Shown here: positions 1 to 8,377 of the stretch, one piece after another | Layout: each line of letters begins with the position of its first letter | Numbering within the stretch: position 1 is the first letter of the stretch | Assembly: GCA_963790065.1 (NCBI GenBank) | Contig: CAWBNK010000006.1 | Location: 620,001-684,000, forward strand | DNA from: Palsa-504 sp963790065 | Lineage (GTDB): Bacteria; Actinomycetota; Actinomycetes; Streptosporangiales; Streptosporangiaceae | Direction of reading: 5' to 3' | DNA: 64,000 bases | Notes under the pieces: model-generated | What the model was told of the DNA's origin: nothing | Seen by the model: only the letters and a program-made list of their open reading frames with translations | The model's database searches: none | Made by a program: the position numbers and the translations under genes

Positions 1-966
1 CTGGAGGCGCACCTGGACAAGGGCCGCGGCCCGGTGGCCACCGTGCTGGTGCAGCGCGGCACGCTGCACGTCGGCGACTCGATCGTCTGCGGCGAGGCGT
101 TCGGCCGGGTGCGGGCCATGCTGGATGAGAACGGCGAGCCGATCAGTGAGGCCCTGCCGTCCCGGCCGGTCATGGTGCTCGGCCTGACCGCCGTTCCTGG
201 CGCGGGCGACAACTTCCTGGTCGTCTCCGATGACCGGATGGCCAGGCAGATCGCCGAACGCCGGGAGGCCCGCGAGCGGGTCGCCCAGTTCGCCCAGGGC
301 CGGCGCCGGGTCACGCTGGAGGACCTGGACCAGGCGTTCAAGGCCGGCGAGCGCGAGGAACTGCTGCTCATCATCAAGGGCGACGTGTCCGGCTCGGTGG
401 AAGCCCTGGAGGACGCGCTGCTCAAGCTGGATGTCGGCGAGGAAGTCACCCTGCGCGTGATCGGCCGCGGCGTCGGCGCGATCACCCAGGACGACGTGAA
501 CCTGGCCATCGCCTCGGACGCGGTGATCATCGGCTTCAACGTCCGGCCGGCCGGCCGGGCGGGCGAGCTGGCCCAGCGCGAGGGCGTGGACATCCGCTAC
601 TACTCGATCATCTACCAGGCGATCGAGGAGGTCGAGGCCGCGCTCAAGGGCATGCTCAAGCCCGAGTTCGAAGAGATCCAGCTCGGCACGGCGGAGGTCA
701 GGGAGGTCTTCCGGGTGCCGCGGGTCGGGAACATCGCCGGCTGCATCGTCCGCACCGGGTCGATCCACCGCAACAGCAAGGCGCGGCTGATCCGGGACAG
801 CGTGGTGATCTCCGACAACCTCACGGTGGACTCGCTGCGCCGGTTCAAGGACGACGCGACCGAAGTCCGCGAGGGCTTCGAGTGCGGTATCGGCATCGGC
901 TACAACGACATCAGGATCGAGGACACCATCGAGACCTTCGAGATGCGGGAGAAGCCGAGGGCCTGA
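1..966 (+). CDS. infB: Translation initiation factor IF-2, C-terminal part
   Basis: The frame is open at base 1 and ends at TGA, so about 321 residues remain; the N-terminal part and most of the G domain lie outside the window. What is visible is the beta-barrel following the G domain (VQRGTLHVGDSIVCGEAFG), a basic linker, domain III (LLLIIKGDVSGSVEALED) and the C-terminal initiator-tRNA-binding barrel (VGNIAGCIVRTGSIHRNSKA). In the family this GTPase brings fMet-tRNA to the 30S subunit and promotes subunit joining. It is followed 46 bp later by the DUF503 gene, rbfA and truB, the usual actinobacterial order, so it is probably co-transcribed with them. Confidence 0.97.
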   Translation: MEAHLDKGRGPVATVLVQRGTLHVGDSIVCGEAFGRVRAMLDENGEPISEALPSRPVMVLGLTAVPGAGDNFLVVSDDRMARQIAERREARERVAQFAQGRRRVTLEDLDQAFKAGEREELLLIIKGDVSGSVEALEDALLKLDVGEEVTLRVIGRGVGAITQDDVNLAIASDAVIIGFNVRPAGRAGELAQREGVDIRYYSIIYQAIEEVEAALKGMLKPEFEEIQLGTAEVREVFRVPRVGNIAGCIVRTGSIHRNSKARLIRDSVVISDNLTVDSLRRFKDDATEVREGFECGIGIGYNDIRIEDTIETFEMREKPRA

Positions 967-1012
967 TCACGTACCAGCCGGGCCCCAGGTACCCGGGCGG
1001 CGGAGCGATGCC

Positions 1013-1309
1013 GTGTACGTCGCGGCGCTGACGCTGGACGTGCTGCTGGGCGACGTGCACTCGCTGAAGGCCAAGCGGGCCGTCGTCCGGCCGCTCGTCG
1101 CCGAGCTGCGCCGGCGCTATCCGGGTGTGGCGGTCGCCGAGACCGGTCACCTGGACCTGCACCGGCGGGCCGAGATCGGGGTGGCGGTGGTGTCCGCGAC
1201 GGCCTCGGACGCGTTGAGCGTGCTCACCGAGTGCGAGCGCCTGGTGGCCGGGCACCCCGAGGTCGAGCTGCTGTCGGCACGGCAGCGGCTGTTCAACGAG
1301 GAGGAGTGA
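1013..1309 (+). CDS. DUF503 (YlxP-like) family protein
   Basis: This 98-residue protein starts at GTG and begins MYVAALTLDVLLGD, followed by the family-typical HSLKAKRAVVRPLV helix and a later conserved segment around AEIGVAVVSATASDA. DUF503/YlxP proteins are small ferredoxin-like folds found between infB and rbfA in many Gram-positive bacteria; the biochemical role is not settled, although the location suggests ribosome or RNA maturation. The gene ends 6 bp before rbfA and its last codons (GAGGAG) supply the rbfA ribosome-binding site, so translation of the two is probably linked. Confidence 0.88.
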   Translation: MYVAALTLDVLLGDVHSLKAKRAVVRPLVAELRRRYPGVAVAETGHLDLHRRAEIGVAVVSATASDALSVLTECERLVAGHPEVELLSARQRLFNEEE

Positions 1310-1315
1310 CGGACC

Positions 1316-1768
1316 ATGGACGCTCCCAGGGCGCGCAAGCTCGCCGACAGGATTAGCCAGATCGTCGCGGAGATGCTGGAACGGCGGATCAAGGACCCCA
1401 GGCTCGGCTTCATCACCGTCACCGAGGCCCGGCTGACCAACGACCTGCGTGAGGCCACCGTGTTCTACACGGTCTACGGGACCGACGCCGAACGCGCCGA
1501 CACGGCGCAGGCCCTGGCCAGCGCGACCGGCATCATCCGGTCCGAGGTGGGCAGGCAGCTCGGCCTGCGGCACACCCCTTCGCTGGCCTTCGTGGCCGAC
1601 GCGCTGCCCGAGAACGCCAAGCGGATCGAGGAACTGGTCGCCCTGGCCAAGGACGCGGACGCCGAGCTGGCCCGCAGCCGGGAAGGTGCCGTCCCGGCCG
1701 GCGACCCGGATCCCTACCGCAAGCCCGCCGAGGACGACGACGATGACGAGGACGACTCGGACGGATGA
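1316..1768 (+). CDS. rbfA: Ribosome-binding factor A
   Basis: The 150-residue product has the RbfA KH-type fold: an N-terminal helix (ARKLADRISQIVAEMLERR), the conserved KDPRLGFITVTEARLTNDL segment and the IRSEVGRQLGLRHTPSLAF region. RbfA helps maturation of the 30S subunit and of the 16S rRNA 5' end. The C-terminal tail from about residue 128 is very acidic (EDDDDDEDDSDG), a feature seen in many actinobacterial members. The stop codon overlaps the truB start as ATGA, which implies translational coupling. Confidence 0.95.
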   Translation: MDAPRARKLADRISQIVAEMLERRIKDPRLGFITVTEARLTNDLREATVFYTVYGTDAERADTAQALASATGIIRSEVGRQLGLRHTPSLAFVADALPENAKRIEELVALAKDADAELARSREGAVPAGDPDPYRKPAEDDDDDEDDSDG

Positions 1769-2661
1769 GCAGCCCCAGCGGCCTGGTCATCGTCGACAAG
1801 CCCGGCGGGATGACGTCGCATGACGTGGTGGCGCGCATCCGGCGGCTGGCCGGGACCAGGCGGGTCGGCCATGCCGGGACCCTGGACCCCATGGCCACCG
1901 GCGTCCTGGTGGTCGGCGTGGAGAAGGCCACCCGCCTGCTCGGGTACCTGACCCTGACCGAGAAGGAATACGCCGCCACCATCAGGCTCGGCCAGTCCAC
2001 CAGCACCGACGACGCGGAGGGCGAGATCACCTCGGCCGCGCCCGCCGCGGACGTTTCCGCGGAGACATTGGCGGCCGAAGTGAACCGGCTCACCGGCGAG
2101 ATCTGGCAGGTCCCGCCCGCGGTCAGCGCGGTCAAGGTCGACGGCCAGCGTGCCTACCGGCTGACCCGGGCCGGCGCGGCGCCGGAACTGAAGCCGCGCC
2201 CGGTGACCGTCTACGAGTTCACCATCACCGCGGTCCGCCGCGACGGCGACCTGATGGACGTCGATGCCACCGTGCGCTGCTCCAGCGGCACCTATATCCG
2301 GGCCCTGGCCCGCGACCTGGGCGCCGCGCTGGGCACCGGGGGGCACCTGACCTGCCTGCGCCGGACCCGGGTCGGCGGCTACCGCATCGAGATGGCCCGC
2401 ACCCTGGAGCAGCTGGCCGAGCACTTCGAGATCGTCCCGCTGGCCCAGGCCGCCGCGGCGGCATTCCCGCGCCGGGACCTGTCCGCCGACGAGGCTCGCC
2501 GCCTCGCCCACGGCGGCCGCCTGGCCACGCAGGCCGCCCCGACCGCACAAGCCGCGGCCACCGCGGACCATCCGACCGCCGCGTTCGCCCCCGATGGCTC
2601 GCTGGTCGCCCTGCTGGCCGAGCAAGACGGACAGGCGCGCCCGCTGGTGGTCTTCGCCTGA
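1765..2661 (+). CDS. truB: tRNA pseudouridine(55) synthase
   Basis: The 298-residue product starts with GLVIVDKPGGMTSHDVVARI and carries the TruB catalytic motif GHAGTLDPMATGVLVVG, in which the Asp of GTLDP is the nucleophile. Further family motifs are RLGQSTSTDDAEGE and CSSGTYIRALARDLG. It makes pseudouridine 55 in the T-loop of tRNAs. Residues around 255-275 form an Ala/Thr-rich insert (LATQAAPTAQAAATAD) before the C-terminal strand, which looks like a lineage-specific linker. The start overlaps the rbfA stop, and ribF follows after 51 bp. Confidence 0.97.
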   Translation: MSSPSGLVIVDKPGGMTSHDVVARIRRLAGTRRVGHAGTLDPMATGVLVVGVEKATRLLGYLTLTEKEYAATIRLGQSTSTDDAEGEITSAAPAADVSAETLAAEVNRLTGEIWQVPPAVSAVKVDGQRAYRLTRAGAAPELKPRPVTVYEFTITAVRRDGDLMDVDATVRCSSGTYIRALARDLGAALGTGGHLTCLRRTRVGGYRIEMARTLEQLAEHFEIVPLAQAAAAAFPRRDLSADEARRLAHGGRLATQAAPTAQAAATADHPTAAFAPDGSLVALLAEQDGQARPLVVFA

Positions 2662-2712
2662 CGCTAGGCTGGTGCTCGCCGCCGACGAAGCGACGAAGGA
2701 GGAACGGGGATC

Positions 2713-3660
2713 GTGTACCGCTGGTACGGCCTGGGCGACGTGCCGCCCGACTGGGCCGGTTGCGTCGCGACCATCGGCGTGTTCGACGGCGTGCATCGCG
2801 GCCACCAGCGGGTCGTGGAACGGGCCGTCCAGCTCGGCCGCGAGCAGGGCCTGCCGGTCGTGGTGGTCACCTTCGACCCGCATCCGGACGAGGTGGTCCG
2901 GCCGGGTTCGCACCCGCTGCACCTGACCACCTGGCGGCGGCAGGCCGAGCTGCTGTTCGGCCTGGGCGCCACCGCCGTCTGCGTGCTCCCGTTCAATCTG
3001 GAGTTCTCCCGCCTCAGCCCGGACGAGTTCGTCCGGGTCGTGCTGTCCGAGCGGCTGCACGCCTCGGCCGTGGTGGTGGGGGAGGACTTCCGCTTCGGCC
3101 ACAAGGCCGTCGGCGACGTGGCGCTGCTGGCCCAGCTGGGCGAGAAGTACGACTTCACCGCCGAGGGCGTGCCGCTGCTGGTGGTGGACGGCGTGACGAT
3201 CTCCTCCACCTACATCAGGGACTGCCTGGCCGCCGGCGACGTGGCCGCCGCCGCGGCGGCCCTGGGCCGCCCGCACCGGGTCGAGGGCGTGGTGGTCCGC
3301 GGTCACATGCGCGGCCGCGGGCTTGGCTTCCCGACCGCCAACGTGGAGCCCCTGCCCTACACCGCGATCCCGGCCAACGGCGTCTACGCCGGCTGGCTGG
3401 CCAGCCTGGACCTGGACGGCGCTCAGACCAGCCGCTGGCCCGCCGCGATCTCGGTCGGCACCAACCCGACCTTCGGCGGCAGCGACCGCAGCGTGGAGGC
3501 CTACGCCCTCGACCGCGACGACCTGGACCTCTACGGCGTGCACGCCGCTATCGACTTCGCCGACCGCCTCCGCGGCAACCACCGCTTCGAGACGGTCGAC
3601 GCCCTAGTCACCCAGATGTACGCCGACGTAGCCCAGGCCCGCGCCCTGACCTCTGGCTGA
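2713..3660 (+). CDS. ribF: Bifunctional riboflavin kinase / FAD synthetase
   Basis: This 315-residue enzyme begins at GTG, with a strong AAGGAGGA ribosome-binding site at 2696-2703. The N-terminal adenylyltransferase domain has ATIGVFDGVHRGHQ and VTFDPHPDEV; the C-terminal flavokinase domain starts near residue 190 with RVEGVVVRGHMRGRGLGFPT and includes the conserved GTNPTFGGSDRSVE. It phosphorylates riboflavin to FMN and adenylates FMN to FAD. It is the last gene of the infB-truB block and faces the phosphosugar mutase gene tail to tail, with 164 bp between them. Confidence 0.96.
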   Translation: MYRWYGLGDVPPDWAGCVATIGVFDGVHRGHQRVVERAVQLGREQGLPVVVVTFDPHPDEVVRPGSHPLHLTTWRRQAELLFGLGATAVCVLPFNLEFSRLSPDEFVRVVLSERLHASAVVVGEDFRFGHKAVGDVALLAQLGEKYDFTAEGVPLLVVDGVTISSTYIRDCLAAGDVAAAAAALGRPHRVEGVVVRGHMRGRGLGFPTANVEPLPYTAIPANGVYAGWLASLDLDGAQTSRWPAAISVGTNPTFGGSDRSVEAYALDRDDLDLYGVHAAIDFADRLRGNHRFETVDALVTQMYADVAQARALTSG

Positions 3661-3699
3661 CCAGCCTCCCCGCCGCTGACCCCTCCCCGCAGTAATCTT

Positions 3700-3745
3700 T
3701 CTTTTCTGACGAACGATCCGGGGTACCCGCCCCGCGATCCCCGTC
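3700..3745 (+). repeat. Diverged copy of the CCGAACGGTCCGTGG intergenic motif
   Basis: About 45 bp after the ribF stop a T-rich tract (CTTTCTTTTCT) is followed by CGAACGATCCGGGG at 3710-3723 and then CCCGCCCC, which matches 12 of 14 positions of the dispersed motif described at 30336. The segment can also pair CGGGG with CCCCG downstream. It may serve as part of the transcription end between the convergent ribF and mutase genes, but no classical terminator is evident. Confidence 0.45.
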
Positions 3746-3824
3746 GAACCCGGTAACCGTCGTCGGCGCTCCAGCCCTTCCCCAAGCTCCCGCTGCCAGG
3801 AGCCTCCAGACCTATCGCCAGCAA

Positions 3825-5681
3825 TTACCGCCCGGCCAGCGCGGCCTCCAGCGCGGACCTGATCGGGGCCAGGCGCTTGGCGGCGGTCCAGCGGGCGGCC
3901 GGCAGGGGCCGTCCGGCCAGCGGCTCGATGATCTCGATGTAGCACTTGATCTTCGGCTCGGTGCCGCTCGGCCGCAGTACCACCCGGGCGTTGACCAGCC
4001 GCAGGATCAGCACGTCCGCCCGCGGCAGCCCGTCGCCCGGTGCCGTCGTACCCCCGCCGTGCGCTAGGCCCGCGCCGCCGTCGCCGCCGCCCAGCGCTGC
4101 ACCCGCCGCGCCGCCGTAGGCGGCCGCCAGGTCGGTCAGGCCCGTCACCGGCTCGTCGCCCAGAGCGGCCGGGGGATGAGCCCGGAGCCGCCGCATGACC
4201 TCAGCCTGGTCGGCGGTGCGCAGCGTCACCTGGGAGGTCAGGTGCACGCCGTGGGCCGCCTCCAGATCGTCGTACCGCTGCAGCACCGAACGCCCGGCCG
4301 CCTTGGCCTCCGCGGCCAGCCAGAGCATGGCCAGGGCGGCGCCGATGCCGTCCTTGTCGCGCACCACGTCACCGACGTCGTAGCCGAGGGCTTCCTCGTA
4401 GCCGAACAGGAAACGGGCGCCAGGGACCCGGTCGGCCGCCCGGGAGATCCACTTGAAGCCGGTCAGCGTTTCCGCGTACCTGACCCCGGCACTCGCCGCG
4501 ATCTTGGACAGCAGGGTCGAGGAGACGATGGTGGTCGCCACCAGCCGGTCCCCAGGTGCGGCCTGGCCCGCCGTCCGCTCCAGCAGGCTGGCGCCCAGCA
4601 GGGCGCCCAGCTGGTCTCCGGTCAGCACCAGCCATTCCGCCTGGCCCGCGTCCTGGCCGCCCGGGCGCGGCACGGCCACGGCCAGCCGGTCACCGTCCGG
4701 GTCGCTGGCGATGAGCAGGTCGGCGCCGATCCGCCGCGCGTCGGCCAGTGCCAGGTCGAGCGCGCCCGGCTCCTCGGGGTTCGGGAACGCGACCGTGGGA
4801 AAGTCCGGGTCGGGCTGCGCCTGCGCCGCCACCACGTGCGGCGGCGCGAAGCCCGCCTGGTCGATGGCCCGCAGCATCAGGTCGCCCGCCACGCCGTGCA
4901 TGGCCGTGTACACCACGGTGAGCTTGGCCCGGTCCGAGCCGGAGCCTGGCCCGGCGGAGGTGGCCACCACCGCGTCCAGGTAGGCCCGGGCGATCTCGTC
5001 GCCGTGGCGGGTGATGAGCGGGCTGTCCGCCGCCGCGACCGGAACCTGCGCCAGCGGCCCGAGCGTCGCGATCCGGGCCTCGATCTGCGCGTCGGCGGGC
5101 GGGATGACCTGGCCGCCGTCGCTCAGGTAGAGCTTGTAGCCGTTGTCCGCGGCCGGGTTGTGGCTGGCGGTGATCATCACGCCGGCCGACGTGCCCAGGT
5201 GCCGGACCGCGAAGGCCAGCAGGGGAGTGGGGCCGGGCAGCGGCAGCACGTGCACCGCGATGCCCGCCCCGGCCAGCACCCCGGCCGCCTCGGCCGCGAA
5301 CTCCGCCGACCGGTGCCGCGCGTCGCACCCGACCACCACGCTCACGCCCGCCCCGGCTGACCCGCCGGCCCCAGCCGCTGCGCTCTCCCCGGCATGCGCG
5401 CCGTCAGGACCCGGGTCCAGCAGCCAGCCGGCCACGGCGGCGGTGGCGGCTCGCACCACGGCCCGGTTCATCCGGTTCGGGCCCGCGGCGACCACCCCGC
5501 GCAGCCCGGCCGTGCCGAACTCCAGCCGTCCCGCGAACCGGTCCCGCAATTCCGCCAGCGCCGCGGCATCCGGGCCCCCGAACGCCCGGTCCGCCAGCCC
5601 GCTCAGCTCAGCCCGGTCGCCCGCATCGGGATCGTCCGCGATCCAGGCCTCCACCCGCTCCCGCAGCTCACCCTCGCTCAT
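3825..5681 (-). CDS. Phospho-sugar mutase (phosphomannomutase/phosphoglucomutase family)
   Basis: The 618-residue protein has all four alpha-D-phosphohexomutase signatures: the catalytic serine loop ITASHNPAADNGYK, the metal loop ASDPDGDRLAVAV, the sugar loop FGYEEALGYDVGD and the C-terminal phosphate loop LRPSGTEPKIKCY. The family moves phosphate between C1 and C6 (or C5 for pentoses). Its place beside nucleoside uptake and phosphorolysis genes suggests conversion of (deoxy)ribose-1-phosphate to the 5-phosphate, like the pmmB gene next to deoD/upp in mycobacteria; this is inferred. It is longer than most relatives (about 550) because of two Gly/Ala-rich inserts. ATG at 5681 has a GGGGAG site 8 bases upstream; GTG at 5684 is possible. 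Confidence 0.92.
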   Translation of the reverse strand: MSEGELRERVEAWIADDPDAGDRAELSGLADRAFGGPDAAALAELRDRFAGRLEFGTAGLRGVVAAGPNRMNRAVVRAATAAVAGWLLDPGPDGAHAGESAAAGAGGSAGAGVSVVVGCDARHRSAEFAAEAAGVLAGAGIAVHVLPLPGPTPLLAFAVRHLGTSAGVMITASHNPAADNGYKLYLSDGGQVIPPADAQIEARIATLGPLAQVPVAAADSPLITRHGDEIARAYLDAVVATSAGPGSGSDRAKLTVVYTAMHGVAGDLMLRAIDQAGFAPPHVVAAQAQPDPDFPTVAFPNPEEPGALDLALADARRIGADLLIASDPDGDRLAVAVPRPGGQDAGQAEWLVLTGDQLGALLGASLLERTAGQAAPGDRLVATTIVSSTLLSKIAASAGVRYAETLTGFKWISRAADRVPGARFLFGYEEALGYDVGDVVRDKDGIGAALAMLWLAAEAKAAGRSVLQRYDDLEAAHGVHLTSQVTLRTADQAEVMRRLRAHPPAALGDEPVTGLTDLAAAYGGAAGAALGGGDGGAGLAHGGGTTAPGDGLPRADVLILRLVNARVVLRPSGTEPKIKCYIEIIEPLAGRPLPAARWTAAKRLAPIRSALEAALAGR

Positions 5682-5756
5682 CACTCACGCTCCCCTCTCC
5701 CCGCCCGCCCCGGAAACGGCCTGCCCCGGACCCGCGCGCAGGTCGGGACATGCGCG

Positions 5757-5775
5757 CGCCACGGACCGTTCGGCA
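5757..5775 (-). repeat. Exact copy of the CCGAACGGTCCGTGG motif after permease gene
   Basis: Bases 5759-5773 read CCACGGACCGTTCGG, the exact reverse complement of the 15-mer. On the coding strand it lies 11 bases past the stop of the upstream permease gene and 78 bases before the mutase start. This is the same position relative to a gene 3' end as the copies after glpK and add. Confidence 0.6.
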
Positions 5776-5783
5776 TAGCGAAT

Positions 5784-7076
5784 TTAGGACTTGATGTAGG
5801 GGATGCCCTCGGCCCGCGGGCCGCGGACCTTGCCGACCAGGCCGGCCAGCACGATGATCGTGATGACATACGGGGCGGCCAGCAGCAGGTTCGACTGGAT
5901 GGGCGTGTTCAGCGTGGACATGATCGACTGCAGCTGGGTAGTGAACCCGAACAGCAGGGCGGCCGAGATAGCGCCGATCGGCGTGTACCGCCCGAAGATC
6001 ATCGCGGCCAGCGCGATGTAGCCCTCGCCGGAGGTCATGTCAAAGCCGAACGCGCCGACCGACCCGATCGTGAAGTAGGCGCCGCCCACCCCGGCGATGA
6101 GGCCGGCCGCGATGACGTTGCGGTACCGCATGGCGATCACGTTGATGCCCACCGTGTCGGCCGCGATGGGATGCTCGCCGATGGCCCGGGTCCGCAGGCC
6201 CCAGCGGGTGCTGAACAAGCCGACCTGGACGCTGGCCAGCGCGATGTAGGTGAGGTACAGGAAGATCGTGGCGTCGAAGAAGATCGGGCCGATGATCGGG
6301 ATGTCGCCGAGCAGCGGGATCTTGATCGCGGCGAACGTGGGCGGCGAGTTCAGCGTGTTCTGGTAGGGCACCATGAGGCCGTCGAACAGGTACCCGGTCA
6401 GGCCCAGGACCAGCGTGTTCAGCACCACGCCGAGGACCACCTGGTCGACCCGGTAGCCGATGGCGAACACGGCCAGCAGCACCCCGACCAGCGAGCCGGC
6501 CATGGCCCCGCAGATCAGGCCCAGCCACAGCGAGCCGGTCACGGTGGAGACGATGGCGGCGGTGAACGCGCCGAGCAGCAACTGACCCTCGATGCCGACG
6601 TTGATCACCCCGGAGCGGGAGCAGACGACGCCGGTCAGCGCGCCCAGCATGATCGGGATCGACTGCCCCAGCGTGCCCTGCAGCAGGTTCACGATGTTGA
6701 ACGCCGTGGTCTGGCCCGCGTCGGCCCAGCACAGCAGGGCTAGCACAAACAGGAACAGGACCAGCCCGATGGCCACCCGGCGCATCAGCTTGCTCAGCGG
6801 CACGAAGGCTCGCACCAGCGCCAGCGCGATCGATATCCCGCCGCACACGTAGCAGGTCGCGGCCGCGGGCAGGGTGAGGTTGGGCACCGTGACCTTGGCG
6901 AAGGGCTGGGAGAACGCGAACGTCGCGTCCCCCTTATGCGAGTATCCGCCCAGCACGAAGATGTTGATCAGCCCGAACGCCGCGAACGTGGCCGGCGCCA
7001 GCCAGCGCCGGAAGGGGCTGACCGGGGCTTCGTTCACCAGCGCCTGGTCGGTCAGGACGTGGCCCGCGATGGTCAT
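5784..7076 (-). CDS. Nucleoside ABC transporter, permease subunit 2
   Basis: The 430-residue inner-membrane protein belongs to the BPD-transport-2 permease family (NupQ/YufQ-like). It has about ten hydrophobic segments, the family motif GVINVGIEGQLLLGAF near the middle and the cytoplasmic loop TVGINVIAMRYRNVIAAG that contacts the ATPase. The ATG at 7076 overlaps the stop of the preceding permease (ATGA) and has AAGGGA 8 bases upstream; an in-frame ATG at 7085 is too close to that site. With its partner it should form a heterodimeric channel for nucleosides, using the ATPase and lipoprotein encoded upstream. Confidence 0.92.
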   Translation of the reverse strand: MTIAGHVLTDQALVNEAPVSPFRRWLAPATFAAFGLINIFVLGGYSHKGDATFAFSQPFAKVTVPNLTLPAAATCYVCGGISIALALVRAFVPLSKLMRRVAIGLVLFLFVLALLCWADAGQTTAFNIVNLLQGTLGQSIPIMLGALTGVVCSRSGVINVGIEGQLLLGAFTAAIVSTVTGSLWLGLICGAMAGSLVGVLLAVFAIGYRVDQVVLGVVLNTLVLGLTGYLFDGLMVPYQNTLNSPPTFAAIKIPLLGDIPIIGPIFFDATIFLYLTYIALASVQVGLFSTRWGLRTRAIGEHPIAADTVGINVIAMRYRNVIAAGLIAGVGGAYFTIGSVGAFGFDMTSGEGYIALAAMIFGRYTPIGAISAALLFGFTTQLQSIMSTLNTPIQSNLLLAAPYVITIIVLAGLVGKVRGPRAEGIPYIKS

Positions 7077-8377
7077 GCGTTCCATCCCTTGGACATAACC
7101 CCGCCGACCCCGCCCGCGCTGGCGGCCCGTAGTCGGTACATGGCCCTGATCAGCGGCGGCGCCGCGACGAACAGGACGATCACGGCCTGCAGCACCTCCA
7201 CCATGTCCACCGGGGTGCCGGTGACGGCCTGCATGAGCGGCGCCCCGGCGTGCAGCGCGCCGAACAGCAGCCCGGCGAGCACGACCCCGAGCGGCCGGCC
7301 CAGGCCGAGCAGCGCGACCGTGATGGCGTCGATGCCGTACGTTCCGTAGCTCTGGAAGTTGGTGGTGAAGTCGGTGCCCTGGATGACCGTGGCACCGGCC
7401 AGCCCGGCCAGCCCGCCGGCGATCAGCATCACCAGCACCCAGGTCCGCTCCACGTTCATGCCCGCCACCCGGGCGGCGGCCGGGTTCTTGCCGATGCTGC
7501 GGAACTCGAACCCCGTTGTCGTCCGGTTCAGCAGCCACCAGATGGCGAGCGCACAGGCCAGGGCGACGAGGAAGCCCGCGTTGATGCGCAGGTGCGAGCC
7601 GAACAGCAGCGGCAGGTGCGCGTTGCCCGCGATGGCCGCGGTGATCTCGTTGCTGCTGTGCGGCGCCTGCATCAGGTAGGGGAAGGACAGCAGGTAAGCC
7701 AGCAGGTAGATCATGACGTAGTTCAGCATGATCGTGACGATGACCTCGTGCGCGCCGGTCCGGGCCTTGAGCTCGCCGACTATCCAGCCCATGAACGCGC
7801 CGCCCACGAAACCGCCGATCACGCACACCACCACGTGTACCACGACCGGCAGGCTGACTCCGTAGCCGAGGTAGGTGGCGAAGATCATGCCGCCGATGAT
7901 CTGGCTCTGCGCGCCGATGTTGAACAGGCCCGCCTGGTAGGGCAGCGCGACCGCCAGGCCGGCCAGGATCAGCGGCGTGGCCTGGACGCAGGTCTCCGAC
8001 AGCGGGTAGAACACGGCGGACAGGTAGCCGTCGTGGATCGCCGCGCTGAACGAGGCCTGCTGGAACAGCGCCGAGACCGTATGCGGGTTGAAGATCGATC
8101 CCTCGAACATCTCAATGTAGGCGCCCACCGCGGTATCCCAGGCCGCGGCGATGGCGTGCCCGGGGTCGGAGAACAGGTTGCCCCAGGCGTGCAGCACGGT
8201 GGTGTTGGTGAACGCGTTCAGCAGCCCGCCGACCACGAACGCGGTGAAGATGGCCAGGACGGTGACCGTGACCGTGTTGCCCTCGAGGATCGAGTCCCTG
8301 ATGATCCGGCCGGGGCCGGGACGGGTCTGCTTCTTCTGCACCTTGGCCGCGCCGGCCGGGCCCGCTTGGTCGCTCAT
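7073..8377 (-). CDS. Nucleoside ABC transporter, permease subunit 1
   Basis: This 434-residue permease has a basic cytoplasmic N-terminus (VQKKQTRPGPGRIIRDS) followed by multiple transmembrane segments and the family motif GLFNIGAQSQIIGGMIFATY. The coupling loop is near GKNPAAARVAGMNVERTW. It resembles the NupP/YufP component of purine-nucleoside importers. The start overlaps the ATPase stop by four bases and its own stop overlaps the next permease start, so the ATPase and both permeases form one tightly coupled unit. Confidence 0.92.
   Translation of the reverse strand: MSDQAGPAGAAKVQKKQTRPGPGRIIRDSILEGNTVTVTVLAIFTAFVVGGLLNAFTNTTVLHAWGNLFSDPGHAIAAAWDTAVGAYIEMFEGSIFNPHTVSALFQQASFSAAIHDGYLSAVFYPLSETCVQATPLILAGLAVALPYQAGLFNIGAQSQIIGGMIFATYLGYGVSLPVVVHVVVCVIGGFVGGAFMGWIVGELKARTGAHEVIVTIMLNYVMIYLLAYLLSFPYLMQAPHSSNEITAAIAGNAHLPLLFGSHLRINAGFLVALACALAIWWLLNRTTTGFEFRSIGKNPAAARVAGMNVERTWVLVMLIAGGLAGLAGATVIQGTDFTTNFQSYGTYGIDAITVALLGLGRPLGVVLAGLLFGALHAGAPLMQAVTGTPVDMVEVLQAVIVLFVAAPPLIRAMYRLRAASAGGVGGVMSKGWNA

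Noticed and set aside
1714..3582. A 622-codon open frame on the minus strand across rbfA, truB and ribF
   Set aside because: It is antisense to three certain genes and its composition (Arg, Gly, Ala, Val, His rich) is that of a GC-bias shadow.
4176..5360. A 394-codon open frame on the plus strand inside the mutase gene
   Set aside because: It is fully antisense to a gene with four conserved catalytic motifs and has no family features of its own.
5759..5773. Intrinsic terminator function for every copy of the CCGAACGG motif
   Set aside because: Only some copies can form a stem of more than four pairs and the T-rich tract usually precedes rather than follows it, so termination is not a consistent explanation.
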